The position numbers and the translations under genes are program-made. The notes beneath the pieces were generated by a model. The model did no database searches. It saw only the letters and a program-made list of their open reading frames with translations, and was not told where the DNA came from. Shown piece after piece: positions 35,544 to 43,646 of a stretch of 64,000 nt of DNA. This DNA comes from an uncultured Porphyromonadaceae bacterium (GTDB lineage Bacteria; Bacteroidota; Bacteroidia; Bacteroidales; Muribaculaceae). Position 1 is the first letter of the stretch; each line of letters starts with the position of its first letter. The stretch spans positions 15,865-79,864 of the forward strand of contig URCF01000010.1 of NCBI GenBank assembly GCA_900546365.1, read 5' to 3'.

Positions 35544-36842
35544 ATGAAAACTTCTATCGCCTCACTTATGCTCTGCGTCTGCATGGCATTTCCGGCTGTC
35601 ATGGCCGCCCAGGCTCAACGCTCGGATGAATTCAAACAGAAATATCAACTGAAGGAAGCCGTGGTGCTCAGCCGCCACAACATACGCTCGCCGCTCAGCG
35701 ACAGCAAGAGCGACCTCGGACGCATGACCCCTCACAAATGGACCAAATGGACCGCTCCCAAAAGCGAGCTTACCCTGCGCGGAGGTGTTCTTGAAACACA
35801 GATGGGACAATATTTCCGCAAATGGGCCGAAGATGCAGGGTTGTTCCCGGTCAACCATGTTCCCGGCACCGACGATGTCAACGTTATCGCCAACTCCATG
35901 CAGCGGTGCATAGCCACTGCACAGTATTTCACCTCGGGATTCATGCCTGTGGGTGGCATAGAGGTGTGGCACCGCTACACTCCGAGCAAAATGGATCCGC
36001 TGTTCAACCCCCAGCTCACCAAGGTGTCGCCCGAATTCATTGCCACCGCCATGGAGCAGATCAAAGCCATGGGTGGCAAAAAAGGTATCGTAGGTATCAA
36101 CGAAGCTATCGCCCCGGACTATGCCATGATCACTGAAGTGCTTGATGTGGACCAATCGCCGATGGCCAAGGAGAACGACCCAAAGCTCAAAGCTTTGGAC
36201 AACTACAACACAGAGCTGCTGTGGGAGGTGTATCAGGAACCACGACTGAAATCCGGCTCCGCCCTCAAGGAACTCAATTCGGCTTCCGACGCCCTGATAC
36301 TGCAATACTATGAGCAGCCTGACACCCTCGCAGCCGCATTCGGCCACAATATCTCGCGCAAGGATTGGGAAAAGATAGCCCATGTCAAGGACACATATCA
36401 GGATGTGCTGTTCACTGCGCCAATAGTGGCAGCCAACGTGGCGCACCCCCTAATCCAATATATGTATGACGAACTGCGCTCGCCCGACCGCAAATTCACA
36501 TTCCTCGTGGGACATGACAGCAATCTGTCTTCAGTGGCCACAGCCCTGGGTGTGGAAGAGTACGAACTGCCCAACGCCATTGAGAAAAAAACTCCTATCG
36601 GCTCGAAAATTGTGGTGGAGAAATTTCTCGGAGCTGACGGCAAGGAGTATGCCGACATCAACATTGTGTATCAAAGCGTTGACCAGCTGCGCAACATGGA
36701 ACTCCTTGACCTTGACAATCCTCCGATGATATATCCGCTCACCCTCAAGGGTCTCGAGAAAAATGCCGATGGCCTTTACCTGATGGAAGACCTCAACGCC
36801 CGCTTCGAGCAGGCGCTCCGCGACTACGAAAACATCAAATAG
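35544..36842 (+). CDS. agp: Periplasmic glucose-1-phosphatase (histidine acid phosphatase, Agp-like)
   Basis: 432 residues with a signal peptide (about 1-25, AQAQ). The phosphate-binding motif reads SRHNIRSP (Arg44, His45, Arg48) rather than RHGxRxP; the Asn in place of Gly is characteristic of E. coli glucose-1-phosphatase. The next stretch (TPHKWTKW, LTLRGGVLETQMGQYF) and ATAQYF with MDPLFNP are also Agp-like. VGHDSNLSSV supplies the proton-donor HD. Releases phosphate from glucose-1-phosphate, possibly also phytate. The upstream 35400-35543 region has no clear TAnnTTTG box. Ends before a strong hairpin at 36864. Confidence 0.85.
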   Translation: MKTSIASLMLCVCMAFPAVMAAQAQRSDEFKQKYQLKEAVVLSRHNIRSPLSDSKSDLGRMTPHKWTKWTAPKSELTLRGGVLETQMGQYFRKWAEDAGLFPVNHVPGTDDVNVIANSMQRCIATAQYFTSGFMPVGGIEVWHRYTPSKMDPLFNPQLTKVSPEFIATAMEQIKAMGGKKGIVGINEAIAPDYAMITEVLDVDQSPMAKENDPKLKALDNYNTELLWEVYQEPRLKSGSALKELNSASDALILQYYEQPDTLAAAFGHNISRKDWEKIAHVKDTYQDVLFTAPIVAANVAHPLIQYMYDELRSPDRKFTFLVGHDSNLSSVATALGVEEYELPNAIEKKTPIGSKIVVEKFLGADGKEYADINIVYQSVDQLRNMELLDLDNPPMIYPLTLKGLEKNADGLYLMEDLNARFEQALRDYENIK

Positions 36843-36863
36843 CTCCCGTTCTTCCCCATAGCA

Positions 36864-36896
36864 ACAGCCGCTCCCACCAATGGAGGCGGCTGTTTT
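36864..36896 (+). terminator. Rho-independent terminator after agp
   Basis: ACAGCCGCTCC pairs with GGAGGCGGCTGT (one bulge) around a short loop, followed by TTTTG. It ends 22 nt after the agp stop. Confidence 0.8.
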
Positions 36897-36963
36897 GCAT
36901 GTTTTTAAGCGTATGTTTAATAATTATGCGCAATGAATTGTAGATTGTATCGGGATTTATGGC

Positions 36964-36971
36964 TATATTTA
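36964..36971 (+). promoter_or_regulatory. Possible -7 box before the nuclease-like gene
   Basis: TATATTTA, one mismatch from TAnnTTTG, 30 nt before the ATG at 37002. TTG triplets lie 16 and 23 nt upstream, neither ideal. Confidence 0.35.
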
Positions 36972-37001
36972 CGCAAAATTTCTATAACCATAAAACTTAC
37001 G

Positions 37002-38057
37002 ATGAAACTCATAACCCGTTTTCTGCTGCCGCTGTGCCTCACTCTGGCACTCTGCATCCCCGCCAATGCCCAGAAACAAGGCAAAGTGGCTGTGTATGGT
37101 GTGGCTTTCTACAACCTTGAAAACCTATTTGACACCATCAACAACAATGGCAACTACGACCTTGAATTCTCACCCTCAGGGTCGCGCCAATGGGACGGTC
37201 GCAAGTATCGCGCCAAGCTCCGCAACCTGGCCCGTGCCATTGAAGCCATGAAAACAGAAACCACCCCGATGGGTCCGGCCATCATCGGAGTGTCGGAGAT
37301 TGAAAACAAATCTGTGCTTGATGACCTGGTGAAAGAACCGGCAATCCGCAAATCGATGCTTCAGGTGGTGCACCATGACTCTCCCGACCGTCGCGGCGTG
37401 GATGTGGCCCTGCTCTACAACCCCCGGATGTTCAAGGTGGAAAATGTGACCAACCACACCCTGAAAATACCGCGTGAAGGGTTTGAGCATTTCCGCACCC
37501 GCGACCAGATGTGTGTCACCGGCCTTCTCGGTGGTCAGCGCATCAGCGTGATTGTCAATCACTGGCCCTCGCGTCTTGGCGGACAGGAACAATCATCTCA
37601 CCTGCGCGAAGCTGCCGCCGCTCTGAGCAAGCATATCGCCGACAGCGTATGGGCTATTGACCCCACTCAGGCTGTAATAGTGATGGGCGACCTCAATGAC
37701 GACCCCTACGACAAATCGTGCGCAAAGGTGCTCGGTGCCCTCAAGGATGCCAAGAATGTGGGCGAACACGGATTCTACAACCCCTGGTGGAAGATGCTTG
37801 ACAAAGGTATAGGCACCCTCGCCTACAAAGGGGCGTGGAACCTCTTCGACCAGATTGTGGTGGGCGGAACCGCCCTCAAGGAAAACGGCGCTCCCTCCGG
37901 ACTTGAGTACTGGAAATGCAAGGTGAACAACTTCAACTTCCTGCGTCAGGAAAACAGCGACCAGCCGCTCCGCACATTCTCCGCAGGTATGTGGCTCAAC
38001 GGCTACTCCGACCACTTCCCCACCGAAATATTCCTTATCAAACGATTTGACAAATGA
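37002..38057 (+). CDS. Secreted endonuclease/exonuclease/phosphatase family protein
   Basis: 351 residues from the ATG at 37002 (an upstream in-frame start at 36933 would precede the signal peptide and is rejected). Signal peptide ends LCIPANAQ. EEP fold motifs in order: FYNLENLFD, GVSEIENKSVLDDL, VVHHDSPDRRGVDVALLYN, VNHWPSRLGG, VMGDLNDDPYD and the closing SDHFP. These give the metal-binding Asn/Glu, the Asp/Asn pair and the Asp-His dyad of DNase I-like enzymes. Substrate (DNA, phospholipid or sugar phosphate) cannot be told. Its stop overlaps the pyrH start (ATGA). Confidence 0.85.
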   Translation: MKLITRFLLPLCLTLALCIPANAQKQGKVAVYGVAFYNLENLFDTINNNGNYDLEFSPSGSRQWDGRKYRAKLRNLARAIEAMKTETTPMGPAIIGVSEIENKSVLDDLVKEPAIRKSMLQVVHHDSPDRRGVDVALLYNPRMFKVENVTNHTLKIPREGFEHFRTRDQMCVTGLLGGQRISVIVNHWPSRLGGQEQSSHLREAAAALSKHIADSVWAIDPTQAVIVMGDLNDDPYDKSCAKVLGALKDAKNVGEHGFYNPWWKMLDKGIGTLAYKGAWNLFDQIVVGGTALKENGAPSGLEYWKCKVNNFNFLRQENSDQPLRTFSAGMWLNGYSDHFPTEIFLIKRFDK

Positions 38058-38764
38058 GAACAAAATATTCCAGAGTACTCCTCAAGCTCAGCGGCGAATC
38101 GCTGATGGGCGAACAGCATTACGGCATCGACACCAAGCGTCTTGCCGACTATGCGAAACAGATAGCTGAAGCCGTGCAGAGCGGTGTGCAGGTGGCCATT
38201 GTGATTGGCGGCGGCAATATTTTCCGTGGACTTCAAGGTGCCTCCAAGGGGTTTGACCGTGTGAAAGGTGACCAGATGGGTATGCTCGCCACCGTCATCA
38301 ACTCCCTCGCCCTCAGCTCCGCACTCGAAGCCATCGGACAGCCTGCCAAAGTGTTCACAGCCATCAATATGTTTCCCATCGGGGAGCATTACAGCAAGTG
38401 GCGCGCCATCGAGGCACTCAACAACAATACTGTGGCCATCATCTCCGGTGGCACCGGCAACCCCTTCTTCACCACCGACACCGGCAGCGCGCTCCGCGCT
38501 GTGGAAGTGGAGGCCGATGTGATGCTCAAGGGCACACGTGTGGACGGCATCTACACCGCCGACCCCGAAAAAGACCCCGATGCCGTGAAGTTCACCGAAA
38601 TCACCTACGATGAGGTTTACACCCGCGGCCTCAAGGTGATGGACCTCACCGCCACCGCCCTGTGCAAGGAGAACAGGATGCCGATAGTGGTGTTCGATAT
38701 GGACACCTGCGGCAATCTGGCCAAGGTGCTTGCCGGCGAACCTATCGGCACATTAGTATATTAA
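38054..38764 (+). CDS. pyrH: UMP kinase
   Basis: 236 residues, amino-acid-kinase fold: LLKLSGESLMGEQ at the start, VAIVIGGGNIFRG, MGMLATVINSLAL, GGTGNPFFTTDTGSALRAVE, MLKGTRVDGIYTADP. Phosphorylates UMP to UDP with ATP; bacterial hexameric type, GTP-activated and UTP-inhibited in known members. Coupled to the upstream gene by ATGA; frr follows 22 nt downstream, the usual pyrH-frr pair. Confidence 0.97.
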   Translation: MRTKYSRVLLKLSGESLMGEQHYGIDTKRLADYAKQIAEAVQSGVQVAIVIGGGNIFRGLQGASKGFDRVKGDQMGMLATVINSLALSSALEAIGQPAKVFTAINMFPIGEHYSKWRAIEALNNNTVAIISGGTGNPFFTTDTGSALRAVEVEADVMLKGTRVDGIYTADPEKDPDAVKFTEITYDEVYTRGLKVMDLTATALCKENRMPIVVFDMDTCGNLAKVLAGEPIGTLVY

Positions 38765-38786
38765 AACAATCAAAAAAACAATATAT

Positions 38787-39344
38787 ATGGACGTTAAAGA
38801 CTATCTCAATCCCGCCGAGGAAAAAATGGAGCTCGCCGTGGCATATCTTGACGAGGCCCTGGCACACATACGCGCCGGAAAGGCCAATCCCAAAATCATC
38901 GACGGCATCCGCGTGGAGTACTATGGGAGCGCTGTGCCCATCTCCAATGTGGCCAACGTGTCGGTGCCCGATGCACGCACCATCGCCATCACACCCTGGG
39001 AAAAACCGATGTTCAAAGAGATTGAAAAAGCTATCATCAACTCCGAGCTCGGCATCACTCCCGAAAACAATGGCGAGGTGATTCGCCTGAGCATCCCGCC
39101 CCTCACCGAGGAGCGCCGCAAAACCCTGGTGAAGCAGAGCAAAGCCGAAGCCGAAACAGCCAAAGTGTCAGTGCGCAACGCCCGCCGCGAGGCCATCGAG
39201 GGTTTGAAAAAAGCTGTGAAGCAGGGGTTGCCCGAGGACACCGAAAAGGACGCCGAAGCCACCGCACAGAAGCTCCACGACAAATACCTCAAAAAAATCG
39301 ACGACCTCTTTGCCGCCAAGGAGAAAGAGATTCTCACAGTGTAG
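38787..39344 (+). CDS. frr: Ribosome-recycling factor
   Basis: 185 residues, the normal length. Features: IRAGKANPKIIDGIRVEYYGSAVPISNVANV, DARTIAITPWEKPMFKEIEKAI, LGITPENNGEVIRLSIPPLTEERRK, then the long C-terminal helices of the three-helix bundle. With EF-G it splits post-termination ribosomes. Followed directly by a terminator. Confidence 0.98.
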   Translation: MDVKDYLNPAEEKMELAVAYLDEALAHIRAGKANPKIIDGIRVEYYGSAVPISNVANVSVPDARTIAITPWEKPMFKEIEKAIINSELGITPENNGEVIRLSIPPLTEERRKTLVKQSKAEAETAKVSVRNARREAIEGLKKAVKQGLPEDTEKDAEATAQKLHDKYLKKIDDLFAAKEKEILTV

Positions 39345-39366
39345 CATTACAAGGTGATTCAAATAT

Positions 39367-39400
39367 AATCCCGGAGTTGATTATCAGCTTCGGGATTTTT
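39367..39400 (+). terminator. Terminator of the pyrH-frr operon
   Basis: AATCCCG at 39367-39373 pairs with CGGGATT at 39391-39397, with additional inner pairing, then TTTTT. The T-run runs straight into the trmB -7 box. Confidence 0.75.
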
Positions 39401-39402
39401 AT

Positions 39403-39410
39403 TACTTTTG
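39403..39410 (+). promoter_or_regulatory. -7 box of trmB, abutting a terminator
   Basis: TACTTTTG starts 3 nt after the frr terminator and ends 9 nt before the trmB ATG. The TTG at 39376-39378 (24-nt spacer) lies inside the terminator loop, so the hairpin and the promoter overlap. Confidence 0.55.
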
Positions 39411-39419
39411 CATTTACTT

Positions 39420-40208
39420 ATGGGCAAGAACAAACTCAAGAAATTTTCCGACATGAGCACAATGGATTTTGTGCTCCAATACCCTTTTGGCGAGCTCAGC
39501 AAAGGGGCGTTTCCGTATCGAGGCCGCTGGAACGATGACTTTTTCCACAACTCCAACCCCATTGTGCTGGAGCTTGGATGTGGCAAAGGCGAATACACCG
39601 TGGGGCTGGCCATGAAGCACCCGGACAAAAATTTCATCGGTATCGACATCAAGGGCGCACGGATGTGGTCCGGCGCATGCAGAGTACGCGAGCACGGCCT
39701 GAAAAACGTGGCGTTTCTGCGCACTGACATCGAGCTCCTGAGCCATTTCTTTGCCCCGGGCGAAGTTAGCGAGATATGGATCACCTTCCCCGACCCGCAG
39801 ATGAAAAAGGTGCGCAAGAGGCTCACCTCCACACGGTTCATGCAGCTTTACCGATCAGTGCTCACTCCCGGTGGCACCATCCATCTCAAAACGGACAGTC
39901 CGTTTCTCTACACCTACACCCGCGAAATGGCATTGGCCAACTCCCTGCCTCTGCTCGAGGACACCAAAAACCTGTATGAAACCCATGCCGGCAACCCCAT
40001 TCTTGCCATTCGCACCCACTACGAACAGCAATGGCTCGACCGTGGCCTGACCATCAAATATATAGCCTTAATGCTGCCGCAGGAAGGGGAGCTTGCCGAG
40101 CCGCAGGTGGAGATAGAGCATGACACCTACCGCAGCTACTCCCGCGGCGAAATCCAATGTCCATGGCTCTGCGACCCCGTTGTGACACCCAAATCACCGA
40201 ACCCTTAA
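39420..40208 (+). CDS. trmB: tRNA (guanine-N(7)-)-methyltransferase
   Basis: 262 residues from the ATG at 39420; a TTG 12 nt earlier lies in the promoter box. SAM motif LELGCGKGEYTVGLA at 50-64, NFIGIDIKGARMW, EIWITFPDPQMKK and IHLKTDSPFLYTYT. Makes m7G46 in the variable loop of tRNA. The C-terminal 60 residues are less conserved. Very short leader. mrp follows after 13 nt. Confidence 0.95.
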   Translation: MGKNKLKKFSDMSTMDFVLQYPFGELSKGAFPYRGRWNDDFFHNSNPIVLELGCGKGEYTVGLAMKHPDKNFIGIDIKGARMWSGACRVREHGLKNVAFLRTDIELLSHFFAPGEVSEIWITFPDPQMKKVRKRLTSTRFMQLYRSVLTPGGTIHLKTDSPFLYTYTREMALANSLPLLEDTKNLYETHAGNPILAIRTHYEQQWLDRGLTIKYIALMLPQEGELAEPQVEIEHDTYRSYSRGEIQCPWLCDPVVTPKSPNP

Positions 40209-40221
40209 TTCAGCATCTTAT

Positions 40222-41325
40222 ATGGAAACTTTGTATCCCAACCTCATACTCGATGCCCTGCGCAATGTGCGCTATCCTGGCAACGGCAAAGATATTGTGT
40301 CGCTCAACATGGTGGAGGATGACATCCGCATCAACGGCTCCTCGGTGGAGTTCTCGCTGGTATTCTCCAAACCCACCGACCCGTTCATCAAATCGCTCGT
40401 AAAGGCCACAGAAGCCGCCATCCACGCCTATATCTCGCCAGAGGTGAACGTGACCGTACACACCAAAGTGCCGGAAATCAAGCCGCAAGAAAAGCCGCAG
40501 GTGCTCCCCGGCGTGAAGCATATCATCGGGGTGTCGTCGGGCAAAGGAGGCGTGGGAAAATCCACCGTTGCCTCCAATCTTGCCGTGGCCCTGGCCCGCG
40601 AGGGGTACAAGGTGGGACTGCTGGACGCCGACATTTTCGGCCCGAGCGTGCCAAAGATGTTCGGCATTGAGGACGAGCAGCTGTATATGCACGAAGTGAA
40701 TGGCCGCCAACTCATCATACCCACCGAACGCTATGGAGTGAAACTCCTGTCGATAGGATTTCTTGTTGACAAGAACAGCCCGGTGCTGTGGCGCGGCTCC
40801 ATGGCTTCCAACGCCTTGCGCCAACTTATCGAGGAGGCCGACTGGGGCGACCTCGACTATTTTGTCATCGATATGCCCCCGGGCACTTCCGACATACATC
40901 TCACCCTGGTGCAGACCCTCCCTATCACCGGAGTGGTGATTGTGAGCACACCGCAGCAGGTGGCCCTCGCCGATGCCCGCAAAGGGATTGCAATGTTCAC
41001 CGGCGACAAGGTCAATGTGCCCATCCTCGGGCTTGTGGAAAATATGGCATGGTTCACGCCCGAAAAACATCCCGATGAACGGTATTATCTGTTTGGCCGC
41101 GAGGGAGCCGCCAAGCTCGCCGAAGAGCTTGGGGTGCGCCTGCTGGCCCAGATACCGCTGGTGCAGGGCATCTGCGATGGCGGCGACGAAGGTCGGCCGA
41201 TAGCGTTGGCCGACACTGTGTCGGGTCACGCGTTCATGCATTTGGCCCACGAGGTGGTGGACGCTGTGGCTCATCGCGAAGCCACACTCCCGCCCACAAT
41301 AAAAGTGAATGTAACCAAAAAATAA
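40222..41325 (+). CDS. mrp: Mrp/ApbC P-loop ATPase, iron-sulfur cluster carrier
   Basis: 367 residues. An N-terminal MIP18 (DUF59) domain (1-80) precedes a P-loop ATPase with the deviant Walker A SSGKGGVGKST at 105-115, DADIFGPSVPKMFG and DYFVIDMPPGTSDIHLTL. In most ApbC proteins a CxxC between ENM and the C-terminal helices binds the cluster at the dimer interface. Here that stretch reads ENMAWFTPEKHPDERYYLFG with no cysteine, which I believe is common in Bacteroidetes homologues. How it holds a cluster is therefore open. Confidence 0.9.
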   Translation: METLYPNLILDALRNVRYPGNGKDIVSLNMVEDDIRINGSSVEFSLVFSKPTDPFIKSLVKATEAAIHAYISPEVNVTVHTKVPEIKPQEKPQVLPGVKHIIGVSSGKGGVGKSTVASNLAVALAREGYKVGLLDADIFGPSVPKMFGIEDEQLYMHEVNGRQLIIPTERYGVKLLSIGFLVDKNSPVLWRGSMASNALRQLIEEADWGDLDYFVIDMPPGTSDIHLTLVQTLPITGVVIVSTPQQVALADARKGIAMFTGDKVNVPILGLVENMAWFTPEKHPDERYYLFGREGAAKLAEELGVRLLAQIPLVQGICDGGDEGRPIALADTVSGHAFMHLAHEVVDAVAHREATLPPTIKVNVTKK

Positions 41326-41334
41326 ATACGAGAT

Positions 41335-42924
41335 ATGACCTGCGAGTTTGATTATCTTGTGATAGGCTCCGGCATTGCCGGCATGAGCTTTGCTTTGAAA
41401 GTGGCCGCGAAAGGCGGCAAAGTGGCTTTGGTGTGCAAAACCTCTCTCGATGAAGCCAACACCGCGCTGGCCCAGGGTGGCGTGGCTTCCGTGACCAACC
41501 TTGAAGTGGACGATTTTGAAAAGCATATCCACGACACCATGGTGGCCGGCGACTGGCTCTCCGACCCCAAGGCTGTGGAAAAGGTGGTGACCAACGCCCC
41601 CGAACAGATCAGACAGCTGCTGCAATGGGGTGTGGACTTCGACAAAAAGGAGGACGGCACCTTTGACCTCCACCGCGAGGGAGGCCACAGCGAATTTCGT
41701 ATTCTCCACCATGCCGACAACACAGGCTATGAGATTCAGCAGAGCCTCATCCGCGCCGTGCGCTCCAACCCCAATATCACTGTTTTCGAACATCATTTTG
41801 CAGTAGAAATCATTACTCAGCACCATCTCGGCAAGATTGTTACCCGCCGCACTCCCGACATCACCTGCTACGGAGCCTACGTGCTCAACCTTGAAACCGG
41901 CAGCGTGGACAAATTCCTTGCCCGCGTCACCCTTATGGCCACAGGAGGAGTGGGTGCGGTGTACACCACCACCACCAACCCCCTCGTTGCCACCGGCGAC
42001 GGTATCGCCATGGTGTACCGCGCCAAAGGCACCGTGTCCGACATGGAGTTCATCCAGTTCCACCCCACCGCATTGTATCACCCCGGCGACCGTCCGTCGT
42101 TCCTCATCACCGAGGCCATGCGCGGATACGGCGCTGTGCTCCGCAACCTCAAGGGCGAGGAGTTCATGCAGAACTATGATCCGCGTCTGTCGCTCGCCCC
42201 ACGCGACATTGTGGCCCGTGCCATCGACTCCGAGATGAAGATGCATGGCGATGACCATGTGTATCTCGATGTCACACACAAGGATCCGGAGGAAACCAAA
42301 AAGCATTTTCCGAATATCTATGCCAAATGCCTGAGCCTCGGCATAGATATCACAAAAGATTACATCCCCGTGGCTCCGGCTGCCCACTACCTCTGCGGCG
42401 GCATCAAGGTGGACACCAACGGCGAATCGTCCATCCATCGGCTTTACGCAGTGGGCGAATGTTCATGCACAGGGCTTCACGGCGGCAACCGTCTGGCCTC
42501 CAACTCCCTGATTGAAGCCGTGGTGTATGCCGACGCTGCCGCCAAACACGCCTTGACCCACGCCCACAGCTACGAGCTCCGCCACGATGTGCCCGACTGG
42601 AACGACGAAGGCACCCGCCATCCCGAGGAGATGGTGCTCATCACCCAGAGCATCAAGGAAGTGGGACAGATCATGAGCGCTTACGTGGGCATCGTGCGCA
42701 GCAACCTGCGTCTGGACCGCGCATGGAACCGACTCGACATACTGTATGAGGAAACCGAACGGCTCTTCAAATGCTCCAAAGCCTCACGCGAAATCTGCGA
42801 GCTACGCAACATCATCAATGTGGGCTACCTCATAATGCGCCAGGCCAAAGAGCGTCACGAATCACGTGGCCTGCACTATACCCTCGACTACCCACCGGCA
42901 CCGGGCCAGCACCGGACAATATAA
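41335..42924 (+). CDS. nadB: L-aspartate oxidase
   Basis: 529 residues. FAD-binding GSGIAGMSFALKVA near residue 11, LAQGGVASV, GGHSEFRILHHADNTGYEIQ, MEFIQFHPTALYHPG, PRDIVARAID and HYLCGGIKVDTNGESSIHRLYAVGECSCTGLHGGNRLASNSLIEAVVY in pieces typical of NadB. Oxidises L-aspartate to iminoaspartate, the first step of NAD synthesis; NadA would complete it. nadA and nadC are not in the window. Starts 9 nt after mrp, so both may share a transcript with a logic of Fe-S supply to NadA. Confidence 0.96.
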   Translation: MTCEFDYLVIGSGIAGMSFALKVAAKGGKVALVCKTSLDEANTALAQGGVASVTNLEVDDFEKHIHDTMVAGDWLSDPKAVEKVVTNAPEQIRQLLQWGVDFDKKEDGTFDLHREGGHSEFRILHHADNTGYEIQQSLIRAVRSNPNITVFEHHFAVEIITQHHLGKIVTRRTPDITCYGAYVLNLETGSVDKFLARVTLMATGGVGAVYTTTTNPLVATGDGIAMVYRAKGTVSDMEFIQFHPTALYHPGDRPSFLITEAMRGYGAVLRNLKGEEFMQNYDPRLSLAPRDIVARAIDSEMKMHGDDHVYLDVTHKDPEETKKHFPNIYAKCLSLGIDITKDYIPVAPAAHYLCGGIKVDTNGESSIHRLYAVGECSCTGLHGGNRLASNSLIEAVVYADAAAKHALTHAHSYELRHDVPDWNDEGTRHPEEMVLITQSIKEVGQIMSAYVGIVRSNLRLDRAWNRLDILYEETERLFKCSKASREICELRNIINVGYLIMRQAKERHESRGLHYTLDYPPAPGQHRTI

Positions 42925-42957
42925 CAAATTGCCGCACCGGGCGTTAATATAATATAT

Positions 42958-43593
42958 ATGAATATTCTTCGCCTGACATTCACCATTTTGGTTAGCATCC
43001 TGGCCACCTCCCTGTCGGCCCAGATGCAGGCTCCCACTCTTCCCGAGGAAGTGGGCACAGGCCGTATTGCCGGAGCCAAAGGGTACTACTACACCGAAAT
43101 CGATGGCGAGGAAGTGAAGATGATTGTGCTCAACGATGTGACGGTGTTTCCCCCGTTGAAATTCAAAAACAAAAAAGAAGAGGAATTCTATTGGCGCACC
43201 GTGCGCGATGTCAAGAAAACCCTCCCCTACGCCAAGCTCATCTGCGCCACACTGCTTGAAACCTACGAGTATATCGAAACATTCCCCACCCAAAAAGAGC
43301 GCGAGCAGTACCTCAAAGATATGGAATCGGCTATCTTCAAGCAGTACAAACCTGTGCTCAAGAAATTCACCAAGTCGCAGGCACAGATGCTCATCAAGCT
43401 CATCAAACGCGAAACCAACCAGAACAGCTACTCCATAATCAAAGCATTCCTTGGCTCGTTCCGCGCCGGATTCTGGCAAACCTTCGGACGCCTTTTCGGA
43501 GTCAACCTCAAGGGTGACTACCACCCCGAAAAGGACCGCAAGGACGCCATCATCGAGCGCGTGGCCTGCGCCGTCGAGCTCGGCACCCTCTAA
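42958..43593 (+). CDS. DUF4294 family secreted protein
   Basis: 211 residues. Signal peptide (about 1-20, ending SLSAQ). Then YYYTEIDGEEVKMIVLNDVTVFPP and KKEEEFYWRTVRDVKKTLPYAKLI, YEYIETFPTQKEREQYLKDME and KLIKRETNQNSYSIIKAFLGSFRAGFWQTFGRLFG, the conserved DUF4294 core. The family is confined largely to Bacteroidetes and has no known function. Mostly helical with charged surfaces, periplasmic. 33 nt after nadB. Confidence 0.88.
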   Translation: MNILRLTFTILVSILATSLSAQMQAPTLPEEVGTGRIAGAKGYYYTEIDGEEVKMIVLNDVTVFPPLKFKNKKEEEFYWRTVRDVKKTLPYAKLICATLLETYEYIETFPTQKEREQYLKDMESAIFKQYKPVLKKFTKSQAQMLIKLIKRETNQNSYSIIKAFLGSFRAGFWQTFGRLFGVNLKGDYHPEKDRKDAIIERVACAVELGTL

Positions 43594-43607
43594 TCCCTGT
43601 ATTCACA

Positions 43608-43639
43608 TTTGCACACTCCATCAATATTGCTTATTTTTG
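43608..43639 (+). promoter_or_regulatory. Promoter of the restriction-modification genes
   Basis: TTTG at 43608-43611, 20 nt spacer, TATTTTTG at 43632-43639: both elements and spacing canonical. The first ATG (43647) is 7 nt after the box, so the leader is nearly absent unless the internal ATG codons at 43656 or 43662 are used. No C-protein operator or control gene is visible. Confidence 0.7.
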
Positions 43640-43646
43640 CATATTG

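Noticed and set aside
40210..42438. An open frame of 742 codons on the minus strand opposite mrp and nadB
   Set aside because: It is the mirror of two well-recognised genes; GC-rich codon use keeps the opposite strand free of stops. Its translation is His and Gly-rich with no motif.
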